Notes: generated by a model not told the origin, from the letters alone. A stretch of 64,000 nucleotides of DNA from Herbihabitans rhizosphaerae (GCF_004216555.1 NZ_SGWQ01000009.1:1-64000); one strand, 5' to 3'. Counted from the first letter of the stretch, positions 1 through 8,117 are shown. Translations and numbers: made by a program.

Positions 1-70
1 AAACCAACAGAACGCGGCATTCGACATACCGGACCGCCAACCATCAAACTACAGAGACGAGCAGCTTAAC

Positions 71-1054
71 TTAGCGGTATTGCCACTCGGGTGGCCGGTC
101 GCAGCCGGGAAAGCTGCAGCCTTTGTCTCTGGCGATGAGTGCGGCGCGAATGGTGGCTGTGACGGTTCGTTGTTCGCGCCCGACGTCGAGGGGCTTGCCT
201 TCGCTGTTGAGCACGATGGGTGTGATCCCAGCGTCGCAGGCAAGCTGGCGAATGGCTTGTGGTGTGATGAGTGCCCCGAAGTCGCCTCGGCCGAGTCCGA
301 TCTGGTCGCGGAGTTGTTCGTAAGAAATCGTGATCGCGAGGTGTGGCCGTCGTCCGCCGTCCTGCGGGAGTGTGTCGCTGTTGAGGATGCGGTGGGCCAA
401 CTCGATGAGTGCGTCGGCCCACCTGCGTGCGGCTGATCGGTCGTCGTCTTTCCCGGCGGGTTTCGCCAACGGCGAGAGCGCGGCTTTGAGAACTTCGGCG
501 CACTCGGGTGACAGCCGCCCACGTAGGAGGATGGTGCCGTCGATGTCTTCGACCATGGAGAATTCCATGCGCTTACGGGCGGCTTGTTCTTCCAGGACAA
601 CCTGTTCGAGTTGCAGGTGTGCTCGTGTTCGGAGTGCGATCTTGCCGAGTGTCACGGGCTCGAACCGGGTGGCTTCCTCCACCAGCAGTTGCTCGACCTC
701 GGCGTGATGCCCGGCCGGAAGTTTGTCGATCGTGGTGCGCACAACCTGCACGTGATCGCGGCTGATCACCCCCTCGGCGAGCGCTTTCGCCGCGAGGGGT
801 AGCTGTGCCTCGATCGGCTGCCCGGTCAACGTGGTCGACCCGAACAACGCGTTCGCATCAGCCACCCTTCGCCGCGCATCAGCGGGTGAGATCCGCACAG
901 CATCCCGCAAAAACGACGCCGTGGAGTAGCACCCCATTTCTTTCGCAAGACCTAGCTCATCGATTTCGTGAACGACCTGGAGCCGTTCGTAGTCGAGCTG
1001 CCGCGACTCGGTTTCGATTTCGCGTAGCCGCTCGATTAGTTGTTGTCCCCTCAT
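71..1054 (-). pseudogene. DUF222/HNH (13E12 family) protein, 3'-truncated
   Basis: The 327 residues match the DUF222 N-terminal region of 13E12-type proteins: a helical segment, then a domain leading to the start of the HNH motif (CSFPGCDRPPEW). Family members continue with the His-His and Asn/His residues of the HNH nuclease. Here the frame stops three codons after the conserved Glu-Trp (TAA at 71-73), so every catalytic His is missing. Downstream bases 1-70 show no HNH sequence in any frame, which suggests a deletion or replacement rather than a simple frameshift. The start is ATG 1052-1054 with a TAGAAT box six bases upstream, so the transcript may be leaderless. The protein is probably non-functional as a nuclease. 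Confidence 0.75.
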
Positions 1055-1060
1055 ACTTGT

Positions 1061-1066
1061 ATTCTA
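1061..1066 (-). promoter_or_regulatory. -10 box of leaderless promoter for the DUF222 gene
   Basis: On the minus strand TAGAAT is followed by six bases and then the ATG. The same CGGTAGAAT-type box with a 6-7 base gap precedes the other two DUF222-HNH genes of the window, which supports a leaderless transcript. Confidence 0.55.
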
Positions 1067-1110
1067 CCGAATTCGATCGACCACTATGGGGTGAACAATA
1101 GGAGCAAGGT

Positions 1111-1281
1111 GGCGGCGCGGAACAAATGGGGCAGGCCCCCGGCCTGCCCCATGTTCGCCTGCCGTTAGGGCCGATCGAGGCTCGCAAGTCCAGGGCGAAC
1201 CCCGCCAGGGGTGAGTCGGCGAAGCCGACGCCGAAGGCGCCCTTGACTTGTGAGTATCGGCCCGCACAATTCCGCGCCGCC
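1111..1281 (-). repeat. MITE-like palindromic element, copy 1
   Basis: This element of about 171 bp is bounded by the 10-bp inverted ends GGCGGCGCGG (1111-1120) and CCGCGCCGCC (1272-1281). Inside are two long arms that can pair (GGGCCGATCGAGGCTCGCAA near 1169 and its counterpart ending near 1260) and a perfect 12-bp hairpin at 1126-1137/1141-1152. A homologous copy lies at 29881-30041. In both places the element sits just upstream of a DUF222-HNH gene, in the same orientation relative to that gene. The similarity continues a little beyond the ends on the 1281 side (CCCCAAGCCCC, 1285-1295). No ORF is inside. Confidence 0.7.
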
Positions 1282-1298
1282 ACACCCCAAGCCCCCAC

Positions 1299-1400
1299 GA
1301 CGGTGCGACTCGCAATCACGACGGTGGGACTCGCGGTGCAGAGCGTGGAACTCGCGGGTGCAGGGCGCGGGACTCGCCGATGCACAGCGCGGGACTCGCG
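1299..1400. repeat. Degenerate tandem repeat, about five 21-22 bp units
   Basis: Units with the core GGGACTCGCGGTGCA recur with a period of 21-22 bp (core A positions 1308, 1329, 1350, 1372, 1394). The array abuts the cbiO stop codon at 1401-1403. A closely related array lies at 50229-50351, also directly after a coding region. The function is unknown. No stem-loop strong enough for a classical terminator is obvious. Confidence 0.65.
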
Positions 1401-2150
1401 CTAGTCCAGCCGGAATCCGTACGGGAGTTCGAGGCGGTGGCGCGCGAGCAGCTCGGTATCGGCGAGCAGCTCACGAGTCGGCCCGTCGGCGACCACCACA
1501 CCGTCGTCGATCAGCACGCTGCGCGGACACAGCTGCGCCGCGTACGGCAGATCATGCGTGACCATCAGCGTCGTGCGGTCCAGCCGCAGCAGCACCTCGG
1601 CCAGCTCCCGCCGGGCGACCGGCTCCAAGTTAGCCGACGGCTCGTCCAGCACCAGGATCTCCGGGTCACAGGCGAGCACAGTCGCGAGGGCCACCCGTCG
1701 CCGCTGCCCGCCGGACAGGTGCATCGGCGAGCGGTCGGCGTGCTCGGACATGCCGACGTCGGCCAGCGCGCCGGCCACCCGCGCGTCCAGCGCCTCACCG
1801 GTGACGCCGAAGTTCGCCGGCCCGAACGCCACATCCTGCCGCACGGTCGGCATGAACAGTTGATCGTCCGGATCCTGGAACACCACGCCCACCCGCCGGC
1901 GGATCTCCCGCAGGTGCGCCTTCTCCACGGTCAGGCCCGCGACCTCGACCGTCCCGGAACCGCCGGCAAGCACGCCGTTCAAGTGCAGCACGAGCGTGGT
2001 CTTGCCGGCGCCGTTCGGCCCGAGCACGGCCACCCGCTCGCCGTGCTCCACCCGCAGGTCCACCCCGAACAGCGCCTGCCGCCCGTCCGGATACGCGTAG
2101 GCCAGCCGGTGCACGCGCAGCGCGGGCGGCCGGCGGTTCAGCCCGCCCAC
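1401..2150 (-). CDS. cbiO: Cobalt/nickel ECF transporter ATPase CbiO
   Basis: This is an ABC ATPase of about 249 residues that powers metal uptake through the CbiMNQ membrane complex. Visible motifs are Walker A GPNGAGKTT near residue 44, the Q-loop in FQDPDDQ, the signature LSGGQRRR, Walker B ILVLDEP, and the switch histidine in VTHD. FQDPDDQLF is typical of ECF ATPases. I chose the GTG at 2148-2150, which overlaps the cbiQ stop by 13 bases. The frame stays open upstream to 2258, but that part overlaps cbiQ and has no similarity to the family. It is the last gene of the operon. Confidence 0.9.
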   Translation of the reverse strand: MGGLNRRPPALRVHRLAYAYPDGRQALFGVDLRVEHGERVAVLGPNGAGKTTLVLHLNGVLAGGSGTVEVAGLTVEKAHLREIRRRVGVVFQDPDDQLFMPTVRQDVAFGPANFGVTGEALDARVAGALADVGMSEHADRSPMHLSGGQRRRVALATVLACDPEILVLDEPSANLEPVARRELAEVLLRLDRTTLMVTHDLPYAAQLCPRSVLIDDGVVVADGPTRELLADTELLARHRLELPYGFRLD

Positions 2151-2893
2151 AGCGCTCCCACGAGCATCGCCGCCGCCAGACCCGCCGGCACCAGCCCGGC
2201 CAGCCAGTCCACTGTGGACACCCGAGGCGGGTTCGGCTCCGGCATGGCGCCCGTCCACCCGCGCGACAGCATCGCCAGGTGCACTCGCTCCCCCCGCTCG
2301 TAGGTGCGCACGAACAGCGTGCCGATCCCACGCGCGGTCGCGCCGACCTGCCAGAGGAACCGGGGATCGTGCCCGCGCGCGATGCGGGCCAGTCGCATCC
2401 TGCGCGCCTCGGCGGCGATCAGCTCGACGTAGCGCAGCATCAGGGTGGCCACCGTGATGATCAGTTTGGGCACACGCAATCGTTGCAGGCCAAGGAGAAT
2501 CTCACTCGGCGAGGTGGTCGCCGCGAGGGTGAGCGAGGCCAGCACGCCGAGCGTCCCCTTCGCCACGATGTTCCACCCGGCGAGCGCGCCGTCCACCGAG
2601 ACGCTCACCCCGAGCATGTCCGTCCGCGTGCCGCCACCGACGAACGGCAGCAGTACGGCAAGCGCCACGAACGGCACCTCGATCAGCGCGCGCGGGGCGA
2701 GCCAGCGCGGCGGGATCCGCGCGATCACCCACACGCCGGTGAGCACCACGAGATACGCCCCGAACGCGGCGAACTCGGTGCGCGGCGTGGCCACCACGCA
2801 CACCACGAACAGGAACGTCGAGACGATCTTGATCTGCGGCGCGAGGAGGTGTGCGGACGTGTCGCCCGGTCGGTGCAGAGCGTGCGCGCTCAT
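2138..2893 (-). CDS. cbiQ: Cobalt/nickel ECF transporter membrane protein CbiQ
   Basis: A polytopic membrane protein of about 251 residues, the ECF-T component that couples the ATPase to the substrate-binding CbiM. It has hydrophobic segments near residues 25-75 and further ones after residue 100. The cytoplasmic coupling region includes the ARRMRLARIARG stretch, which carries the Ala-Arg-Gly type motif that docks on CbiO. The start ATG (2891-2893) overlaps the cbiN stop as ATGA, showing translational coupling. The frame is open further upstream to 3082, but that part lies inside cbiN. Confidence 0.88.
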   Translation of the reverse strand: MSAHALHRPGDTSAHLLAPQIKIVSTFLFVVCVVATPRTEFAAFGAYLVVLTGVWVIARIPPRWLAPRALIEVPFVALAVLLPFVGGGTRTDMLGVSVSVDGALAGWNIVAKGTLGVLASLTLAATTSPSEILLGLQRLRVPKLIITVATLMLRYVELIAAEARRMRLARIARGHDPRFLWQVGATARGIGTLFVRTYERGERVHLAMLSRGWTGAMPEPNPPRVSTVDWLAGLVPAGLAAAMLVGALWAG

Positions 2894-3261
2894 GTCTCCG
2901 AGGACGGTTCTGGGCGGTCGGATCGCTTGCGCAGCAACCAGAACAGCCCACCGGCGACGGCGAACGTGGCCACCACGCCGACCACTCCGGCGAGGCCCGT
3001 GAGCCCGTCGGACCCGCCCGGCTTGTAGTCGGCCATCGGCCCGTCGGCGAGCGCGTGGTCCTTGGCGGACTGCGCGACGCACTGCCCGTCGAGCTGCTCC
3101 TTGCCGTCCACCTCCGACACCGTGCAGCCCTTCTGGGTGGCGTGGTCGAGCCCGTCGGGGTCGGAGTCGGCCAGGTAGGACACCGCGCCGGCGAGCACCA
3201 GCGCGACGAACGCGAACCCGGCGAAGAACACCGTCAGACCGCGGCGTTTGGCGTCACTCAT
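2890..3261 (-). CDS. cbiN: CbiN-like PDGLE-domain component of the metal transporter
   Basis: A 123-residue protein with two membrane segments (about residues 9-29 and 88-110) flanking an exported loop that contains DSDPDGLDHAT, the PDGLE signature of CbiN-type small subunits. In the family this subunit helps CbiM bind and pass the metal ion. It overlaps cbiM (ATG 3259-3261 lies inside the cbiM 3' end) and is joined to cbiQ by an ATGA overlap. Confidence 0.85.
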   Translation of the reverse strand: MSDAKRRGLTVFFAGFAFVALVLAGAVSYLADSDPDGLDHATQKGCTVSEVDGKEQLDGQCVAQSAKDHALADGPMADYKPGGSDGLTGLAGVVGVVATFAVAGGLFWLLRKRSDRPEPSSET

Positions 3262-3943
3262 GCCGTGCTCCCTCGCGGATCTCCAGCGGCTTCTCGTTGC
3301 CGCGCAACAGGTACACGAGATCGGGCCGGACCGAGGCGACCGCGCCGACGGTGAGCGCGGTGATCACGCCCTCGCCGATCCCGATCAGACAGTGCACGCC
3401 GAGCACCGTGCCGGCCACACCGCCGAACGACACGCCGCCCGCGTCGCCGCCGATCGCGAACTCCAGCACGAAGCCGGCCGAGGCGACCACGGTGTTCACG
3501 AAGGCCGCGACGAACGCCACCCCGACCAGACCGGCGCGGGACCGACGGGCGAGCCCGCGCAGGGCGACCGCGACCACGTATCCGACCACAGTGCCGATCA
3601 GCGCCATGTTGGTCACGTTCGCGCCGAGCGCGGTGAGCCCGCCGTCGGCGAACAGCAGCGACTGGATCACCAGCACGATCGTCACGCACAGCGCGCCGAC
3701 CCACGGTCCGACCAGGATCGCGGCCAGCGCGCCACCCAGCAGATGGCCGGAAACCCCTGGCAGCACGGGAAAGTTGAGCATCTGGGCGGCGAACACGAAC
3801 GCCGCGACGAGTCCGGCGAGTGGTGCCGTCCGGTCGTCGAGGTCGCGTCGTGAACCCGCCATGGCGACCGCGACGCCGATCACCGCGACGGCCCCGAACA
3901 GGACCGAGGTGCCGGCGTTCAGCAACCCGTCGCTCATGTGCAT
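3254..3943 (-). CDS. cbiM: Cobalt/nickel substrate-binding membrane protein CbiM
   Basis: A multi-span membrane protein of about 229 residues. The N-terminus MHMSDGLL is the hallmark of CbiM/NikM: the second-residue His and the free N-terminus coordinate Co(II) or Ni(II). I therefore chose ATG 3941-3943, although an in-frame ATG lies at 3956-3958. The conserved GVSGHLLGG and GANVTNM segments are present. No cobalamin riboswitch fold was recognised upstream. Instead a 38-bp imperfect palindrome (3970-4007) sits close to the start, a better candidate for a protein operator. Cobalt and nickel cannot be told apart from sequence alone. Confidence 0.88.
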   Translation of the reverse strand: MHMSDGLLNAGTSVLFGAVAVIGVAVAMAGSRRDLDDRTAPLAGLVAAFVFAAQMLNFPVLPGVSGHLLGGALAAILVGPWVGALCVTIVLVIQSLLFADGGLTALGANVTNMALIGTVVGYVVAVALRGLARRSRAGLVGVAFVAAFVNTVVASAGFVLEFAIGGDAGGVSFGGVAGTVLGVHCLIGIGEGVITALTVGAVASVRPDLVYLLRGNEKPLEIREGARHE

Positions 3944-3969
3944 GGCTAGAGGTGACATGCGCTCAGGTT

Positions 3970-4007
3970 AGTTGCCAGCATGGGGCTGTCACCAGATGCT
4001 TGCAACT
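3970..4007. promoter_or_regulatory. 38-bp palindrome between cbiM and the aldehyde dehydrogenase
   Basis: The arms AGTTGCCAGCAT (3970-3981) and ATGCTTGCAACT (3996-4007) are inverted repeats with one mismatch in 12 and a 14-bp spacer. The element lies about 27 bp from the preferred cbiM start and 65 bp from the divergent aldehyde dehydrogenase start. Long-spaced palindromes are used by metal-responsive repressors such as NikR, but the arm sequence is not one I recognise. Confidence 0.55.
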
Positions 4008-4072
4008 GCCTACGAATAGTTCTCCCCAAGCAGGGCGTGACGTCCTATGTTGGAGTGGTGGAGCACACGTCG

Positions 4073-5638
4073 ATGATCAACACCACCGAGCTGTACTCCC
4101 TCATCGCCGGGCAGCCGGCCTTCACCGAAGGTCCCGAGTACGAGTCGCGAAACCCGGCTCGGCCGAGCGATCTGGTGGCCAGGGTCCGGCTCGCGCCGCC
4201 GGAGGCCATCGAGCAGGCCTGCCGCACGGCCAAGACCGCACAGGCCGACTGGGCACTGGTGCCCGCGCCGGTCCGCGGCCGCATCGTGGCCAACCTCGGA
4301 CGGCTGGTCGAGGCCAACAAGGAGGCACTGGCCGCGCTGGTCACCCGGGAGAACGGCAAGCCACTGCCCGAGGCGCTCGGCGAGGTGCAGGAGATCGTCG
4401 ACACCTGCGACTTCTTCCTCGGCGAGGGCCGGCGGCTCTACGGCCAGACCGTGCCGTCGGAGATGCCGGACAAGCAGCTGTTCACCTTCCGCGTCCCGGT
4501 CGGCGTGACCACGGTGATCACCGCGGGCAACTTCCCGGTGGCCGTGCCGTCCTGGTACCTCGTCCCCGCGCTGCTCTGCGGCAACGCGGTCGTCTGGAAG
4601 CCCGCGGAGTACGCGTCGGCGAGCGCGCGGGCTTTCGCGGAGCTGGTGTGGCGCGCCGGGCTGCCGTCCGGGGTGCTCAATCTCGTGTTCGCGACCGGCG
4701 ACGACACGTTCGAGGGCCTTTCCCGAGCACTCGAAGCCGGTGTCGTCGACAAGGTCGGATTCACCGGCTCGACCGCCGTCGGCGAGCGGATCGGCGAATT
4801 GTGCGGCCGGCACCTGCAGACGCCGTGCCTGGAACTGGGCGGCAAGAATCCGATGGTGGTCACGCCGCGGGCCGATCTCGACCTGGCCGTCGAAGGCGCG
4901 CTGTTCTCCGGTTTCGGCACTGCCGGCCAGCGATGCACCTCGCTCGGCACGCTGATCGTGCACGAGGACGTGCGCGACGAGTTCGTGGACAGATTGGACA
5001 AAGAGGTCAACGCCGCGGTGATCGGCGAACCGACCGGCGACGTGCTGTACGGCCCATTACTCAACGACCGGTTCGCCGAGTCGTTCGAATCGGTTCTGGG
5101 GTGGATCGACGAGCACCACACCGTGCGCGGATCGACCGGAATCGGGCGCATCACCGAGGACAACCCGCGCGCCGGTTTCCAGGGCGACCTCAGTGGTTTC
5201 TACTACCACCCGGTCATCGTGGACGGCGTGCGGCGGACCGATCGCCTGTTCCTCGAGGAGACGTTCGGCCCGCTGGTGTGCCTGACCACCTATCGGGAGC
5301 TGGACGAGGCGATCGACCTCGCCAACGCGTCGGGCTACGGCCTGTCCTCCTCGATCTACACCTCCGATCCGGCGACCGCGTTCCGTTTCCGGCAGCGCGT
5401 CGGCGCGGCGATGGTCAGCGTCAACAACTCCACGTCCGGTGCGGAGGCACACCTGCCGTTCGGCGGAAATGGACGCTCCGGCAACGGAAGCAGGCAGTCC
5501 GGTGTGTGGGTTCTCGACCAGTTCACCCGATGGCAATCGATGAACTGGGATTTCTCCGGGAAGTTGCAGAAAGCTCAACTCGATGTGGCGACGGTCGAGC
5601 CGGATTTGTCCTACCGGCTGCCAGACCGATTTGTCTGA
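4073..5638 (+). CDS. Aldehyde dehydrogenase (possible aminoadipate-semialdehyde type)
   Basis: An NAD(P)-dependent aldehyde dehydrogenase of 521 residues. The general base is Glu254 in LELGGKNP and the catalytic cysteine is Cys288 in GQRCTS. The C-terminal third has a family-specific stretch (NNSTSGAEAHLPFGGNGRSG) shared, from memory, with actinobacterial enzymes annotated as piperideine-6-carboxylate dehydrogenases; I could not verify this. The start is ATG 4073, preceded by GGTGGAG; in-frame codons upstream (GTG 4055/4058, ATG 3980) lack a well-placed site. Its position next to a cluster predicted to release 2-aminoadipate 6-semialdehyde makes that aldehyde a plausible substrate, but this is inference. 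It may equally be an unrelated neighbour. Confidence 0.8.
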   Translation: MINTTELYSLIAGQPAFTEGPEYESRNPARPSDLVARVRLAPPEAIEQACRTAKTAQADWALVPAPVRGRIVANLGRLVEANKEALAALVTRENGKPLPEALGEVQEIVDTCDFFLGEGRRLYGQTVPSEMPDKQLFTFRVPVGVTTVITAGNFPVAVPSWYLVPALLCGNAVVWKPAEYASASARAFAELVWRAGLPSGVLNLVFATGDDTFEGLSRALEAGVVDKVGFTGSTAVGERIGELCGRHLQTPCLELGGKNPMVVTPRADLDLAVEGALFSGFGTAGQRCTSLGTLIVHEDVRDEFVDRLDKEVNAAVIGEPTGDVLYGPLLNDRFAESFESVLGWIDEHHTVRGSTGIGRITEDNPRAGFQGDLSGFYYHPVIVDGVRRTDRLFLEETFGPLVCLTTYRELDEAIDLANASGYGLSSSIYTSDPATAFRFRQRVGAAMVSVNNSTSGAEAHLPFGGNGRSGNGSRQSGVWVLDQFTRWQSMNWDFSGKLQKAQLDVATVEPDLSYRLPDRFV

Positions 5639-5689
5639 TGCGTGGTGGCGAGGCGTTCGCAACATCTGACGGGCGCTACGGGTCGGTAA

Positions 5690-5707
5690 CCGTTAGTATT
5701 CGAACGG
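5690..5707 (+). promoter_or_regulatory. Promoter region of the XRE-STAND regulator
   Basis: The inverted pair CCGTT (5690-5694) and AACGG (5703-5707) encloses a TAGTAT -10-like box (5694-5699), 43 bp upstream of the ATG at 5742. This could be an autoregulatory operator over the promoter; the arms are short. Confidence 0.3.
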
Positions 5708-5741
5708 TGATCCCCGCCCACCACGTGCGCAGAGGTGCTCG

Positions 5742-8060
5742 ATGCGCCGGGAGTTGAGCAGCCGTGGATCCTTTGGTGCGCTATTACGACATCTCAGGGT
5801 TGCCACCGGGTTGTCACAAGAAGAATTGTCGGAGCGCTCCGGGCTGAGTGTTCGCGCCATCCGGAATCTGGAAAGCGGTCGCACGAGCCGGCCGTACGGC
5901 CGTTCGGTCCGCGCCCTCGCCGACGCACTCGGCCTCGACGAACCGGCGCGCGCCGAGCTCCTGTCCGCGGCACACAGCCACGTCGCTCCGAGCACGCAGG
6001 AAACGGAGCCAACGACCGTGTGGCAGACACGTCCGGCTCAGCTGCCCGCCGACCTGCCCGACTTCACCGGCCGCGAGCAGCTGGTGACCGAGCTGCGGAA
6101 CTGTCTGGTCGACGCGGGCCGGACGGTCCCGGTCGCCGCGATCACCGGAGCCGGCGGGCTCGGCAAGACCGCGCTCGCGGTGCACGTCGCCGGCCAGGTG
6201 GCCGAGCACTTTCCGGACGGGCAGCTGTTCGCCCAGCTGCGCGGGACCTCGGCCGAGCCGCTGGCGCCGTCCCGGGTGCTGTCCCGGTTCCTCGGCGATC
6301 TCGGCATCAACGCGCAGGCGCTGCCGGTGGACGAGGCGACGCTGGTCGGGCTGTACCGCACGCTGCTGTCCGGCCGGCGGGTGCTGATCGTGCTGGACGA
6401 CGCCGCCGACGCCGGCCAGGTCCGCCCGCTGCTGCCGGGCAGCCCCGGCTGCGCGGTGCTGGTGACCACCCGCAACCGTCTCGCCGATCTCGAGGCCGGG
6501 CGGCCGAGAAGCCTGCAGGCGCTGGACGATCGCGAGTCCGCGGAGCTGTTCCACACGATCGTCGGGCCGGAGCGCGCCGCCGCCGAGCCGGCCGCGGTGC
6601 GGGAGATCCTGCAGGTCTGCGGCGGGCTGCCGCTGGCCATCCGGATCGTCGCCGCGCGGCTGGCCTCCCGCCCGACCTGGACGATCGCGGGGCTCGCCGC
6701 CCGGCTCGCCGACGAGCGGCACCGGCTGGACGAGATGAGCGTCGGCGACCTGCACGTGCGGGCCAGCTTCGAGGTCAGCTACACGGCCTTCGCGATCCGC
6801 AACCGGGTGGTGGTCACCACGGCAGCGAGCCTGTTCCGGCTGCTGGGTGTGTGGCCGGGCGTGGACATCAGCGTGCCGGCCGCGGCGGCACTGCTGGACT
6901 GCCCGGTCGCGGAGATCGCGCCGGCGCTGGAGGAACTGGTCGACGCGAGCCTGATCGAGTCGGCCGGCGACGACCGGTACCGGTTCCACGACCTGTTGCG
7001 GCTCTACGCCGCCGAGCGCACGCGCCACGAGGATCCGGCGACCACCCGGCGGGACGCACTGCGCCGCCTGTTGACCTGGTACCTGCACACCGCCGCCGAG
7101 GCGATCGCCGTCATCGAGCCGGCGCGCAGAAAGGCGCGGGTCGATCCGGCCGAGTTGCGGGCGATGGGAATCGAGAAGCTGACCTTCGCCGACCACGATT
7201 CCGCGCTCAATTGGTGCGAAACGGAACTCGACAACATCGTGACGGCCACAAAATTGGCGTCGTCCGACGGATTCCACGAAATCGCCTGGCGCCTGCCGAC
7301 CATAATGTGGCGATTCTTCCAGCGCCGATCGCACTGGACGGAATGGTTCGAGACGCACCGCATCGCGCTGGACAGCGCACGGCGGCTGGGAAATCGTTCG
7401 GCCGAAGGCTGGCTGCTGAACTATCTCGGCAGCGCACATCTGCAGAAACACGAGGCGGCCGAGGCCGAAACGTGCCTGCTGCAGTCCCTGGAGATCGTCC
7501 GCGAGGTCGGCGAACGGCATGCCGAGGCGCGCACGATGACCAACCTCGGTGCGGTCGCATTGCAACGCGCGCACTGGGACGAGGCGATCGACTGGCTCAA
7601 CCAGGCACTCGCCGTGTGCAAGGAGGTCGGCGACCTGTTCGCCGAGGCGGCCACCCGCAGCGTCCTCGGCGACGCGCTCGGCCAGACCGGCGAGATCGAG
7701 GACGCGCTCGCGATGCTGGAGGCGAGCCTCGACATCCGCAGCAGGATCGGGCAGAAGGCCGGCCAGGCCGACAGCCTCGACCTGCTCGGCGACCTGCACC
7801 GCCGGATCGGGCGCCCGCACGACGCGCTGGGTTATCTCAAGCGGGCGCTGACGCTTCGCGAGGAAACCGGGGACCGGCATGGGCAAGCGATCTCGTTGAG
7901 TAATCTCGCGCAGGTGCAGTTGGCGCTCGGCGCGCCGAGAAAGGCCGCGGCCAACTTTCACCGGGCGGTGGCCATCCAACGCGAGATCGGGCACGTTCCC
8001 GGCGAGCGGGAGATCCTCGGCAAGATGGCGGCCATCCCGCCTCGGGCCGGCAAGGACTGA
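5742..8060 (+). CDS. XRE-type HTH / NB-ARC STAND ATPase / TPR transcriptional regulator
   Basis: A 772-residue putative cluster-situated regulator. Residues 10-65 form a Cro/XRE helix-turn-helix (GLSQEELSERSGLSVRAIRN). Residues 130-430 form an NB-ARC-like ATPase with P-loop GAGGLGKT (136-143) and Walker B VLIVLDD. From about residue 540 there are tetratricopeptide repeats (AMLEASL-, ALGYLKRALTLREETG-type units). In AfsR/STAND proteins the ATPase acts as a switch and the TPRs as sensor. Residue 15 is a rare TTA codon (5784-5786), so translation may depend on the leucyl tRNA encoded by bldA. It reads toward, and lies 217 bp upstream of, the hydrazine-type operon. The start ATG 5742 is preceded by AGAGGTG. 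Confidence 0.85.
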   Translation: MRRELSSRGSFGALLRHLRVATGLSQEELSERSGLSVRAIRNLESGRTSRPYGRSVRALADALGLDEPARAELLSAAHSHVAPSTQETEPTTVWQTRPAQLPADLPDFTGREQLVTELRNCLVDAGRTVPVAAITGAGGLGKTALAVHVAGQVAEHFPDGQLFAQLRGTSAEPLAPSRVLSRFLGDLGINAQALPVDEATLVGLYRTLLSGRRVLIVLDDAADAGQVRPLLPGSPGCAVLVTTRNRLADLEAGRPRSLQALDDRESAELFHTIVGPERAAAEPAAVREILQVCGGLPLAIRIVAARLASRPTWTIAGLAARLADERHRLDEMSVGDLHVRASFEVSYTAFAIRNRVVVTTAASLFRLLGVWPGVDISVPAAAALLDCPVAEIAPALEELVDASLIESAGDDRYRFHDLLRLYAAERTRHEDPATTRRDALRRLLTWYLHTAAEAIAVIEPARRKARVDPAELRAMGIEKLTFADHDSALNWCETELDNIVTATKLASSDGFHEIAWRLPTIMWRFFQRRSHWTEWFETHRIALDSARRLGNRSAEGWLLNYLGSAHLQKHEAAEAETCLLQSLEIVREVGERHAEARTMTNLGAVALQRAHWDEAIDWLNQALAVCKEVGDLFAEAATRSVLGDALGQTGEIEDALAMLEASLDIRSRIGQKAGQADSLDLLGDLHRRIGRPHDALGYLKRALTLREETGDRHGQAISLSNLAQVQLALGAPRKAAANFHRAVAIQREIGHVPGEREILGKMAAIPPRAGKD

Positions 8061-8088
8061 CCCCGTCGGCGCGTTCTCCAGTGGTGCA

Positions 8089-8117
8089 CTAGGTATTCCC
8101 TAGGTGTCCCCTACCTG
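8089..8117 (+). promoter_or_regulatory. Three 11-bp-spaced heptamer repeats upstream of the biosynthetic operon
   Basis: The heptamers CTAGGTA (8089-8095), CTAGGTG (8100-8106) and CTACCTG (8111-8117) recur every 11 bp, one helical turn. Direct heptamers with 11-bp spacing are typical of SARP/OmpR-type activator sites. The only regulators in the cluster are XRE-STAND and MocR types, so the binding protein is unknown. A further inverted pair TGTG-N5-CACA lies at 8223-8235, nearer the start codon. Confidence 0.5.

Noticed and set aside
1299-1400. CRISPR array
   Set aside because: Repeats are contiguous 21-22 bp units without unique spacers and there are no cas genes.
3959-4072. Cobalamin riboswitch upstream of cbiM
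   Set aside because: The gap is too short and lacks a recognisable B12-box; a protein-type palindrome is present instead.
5814-7994. 726-codon minus-strand ORF opposite the XRE-STAND regulator
   Set aside because: Antisense shadow without domains; the plus frame has HTH, NB-ARC and TPR.
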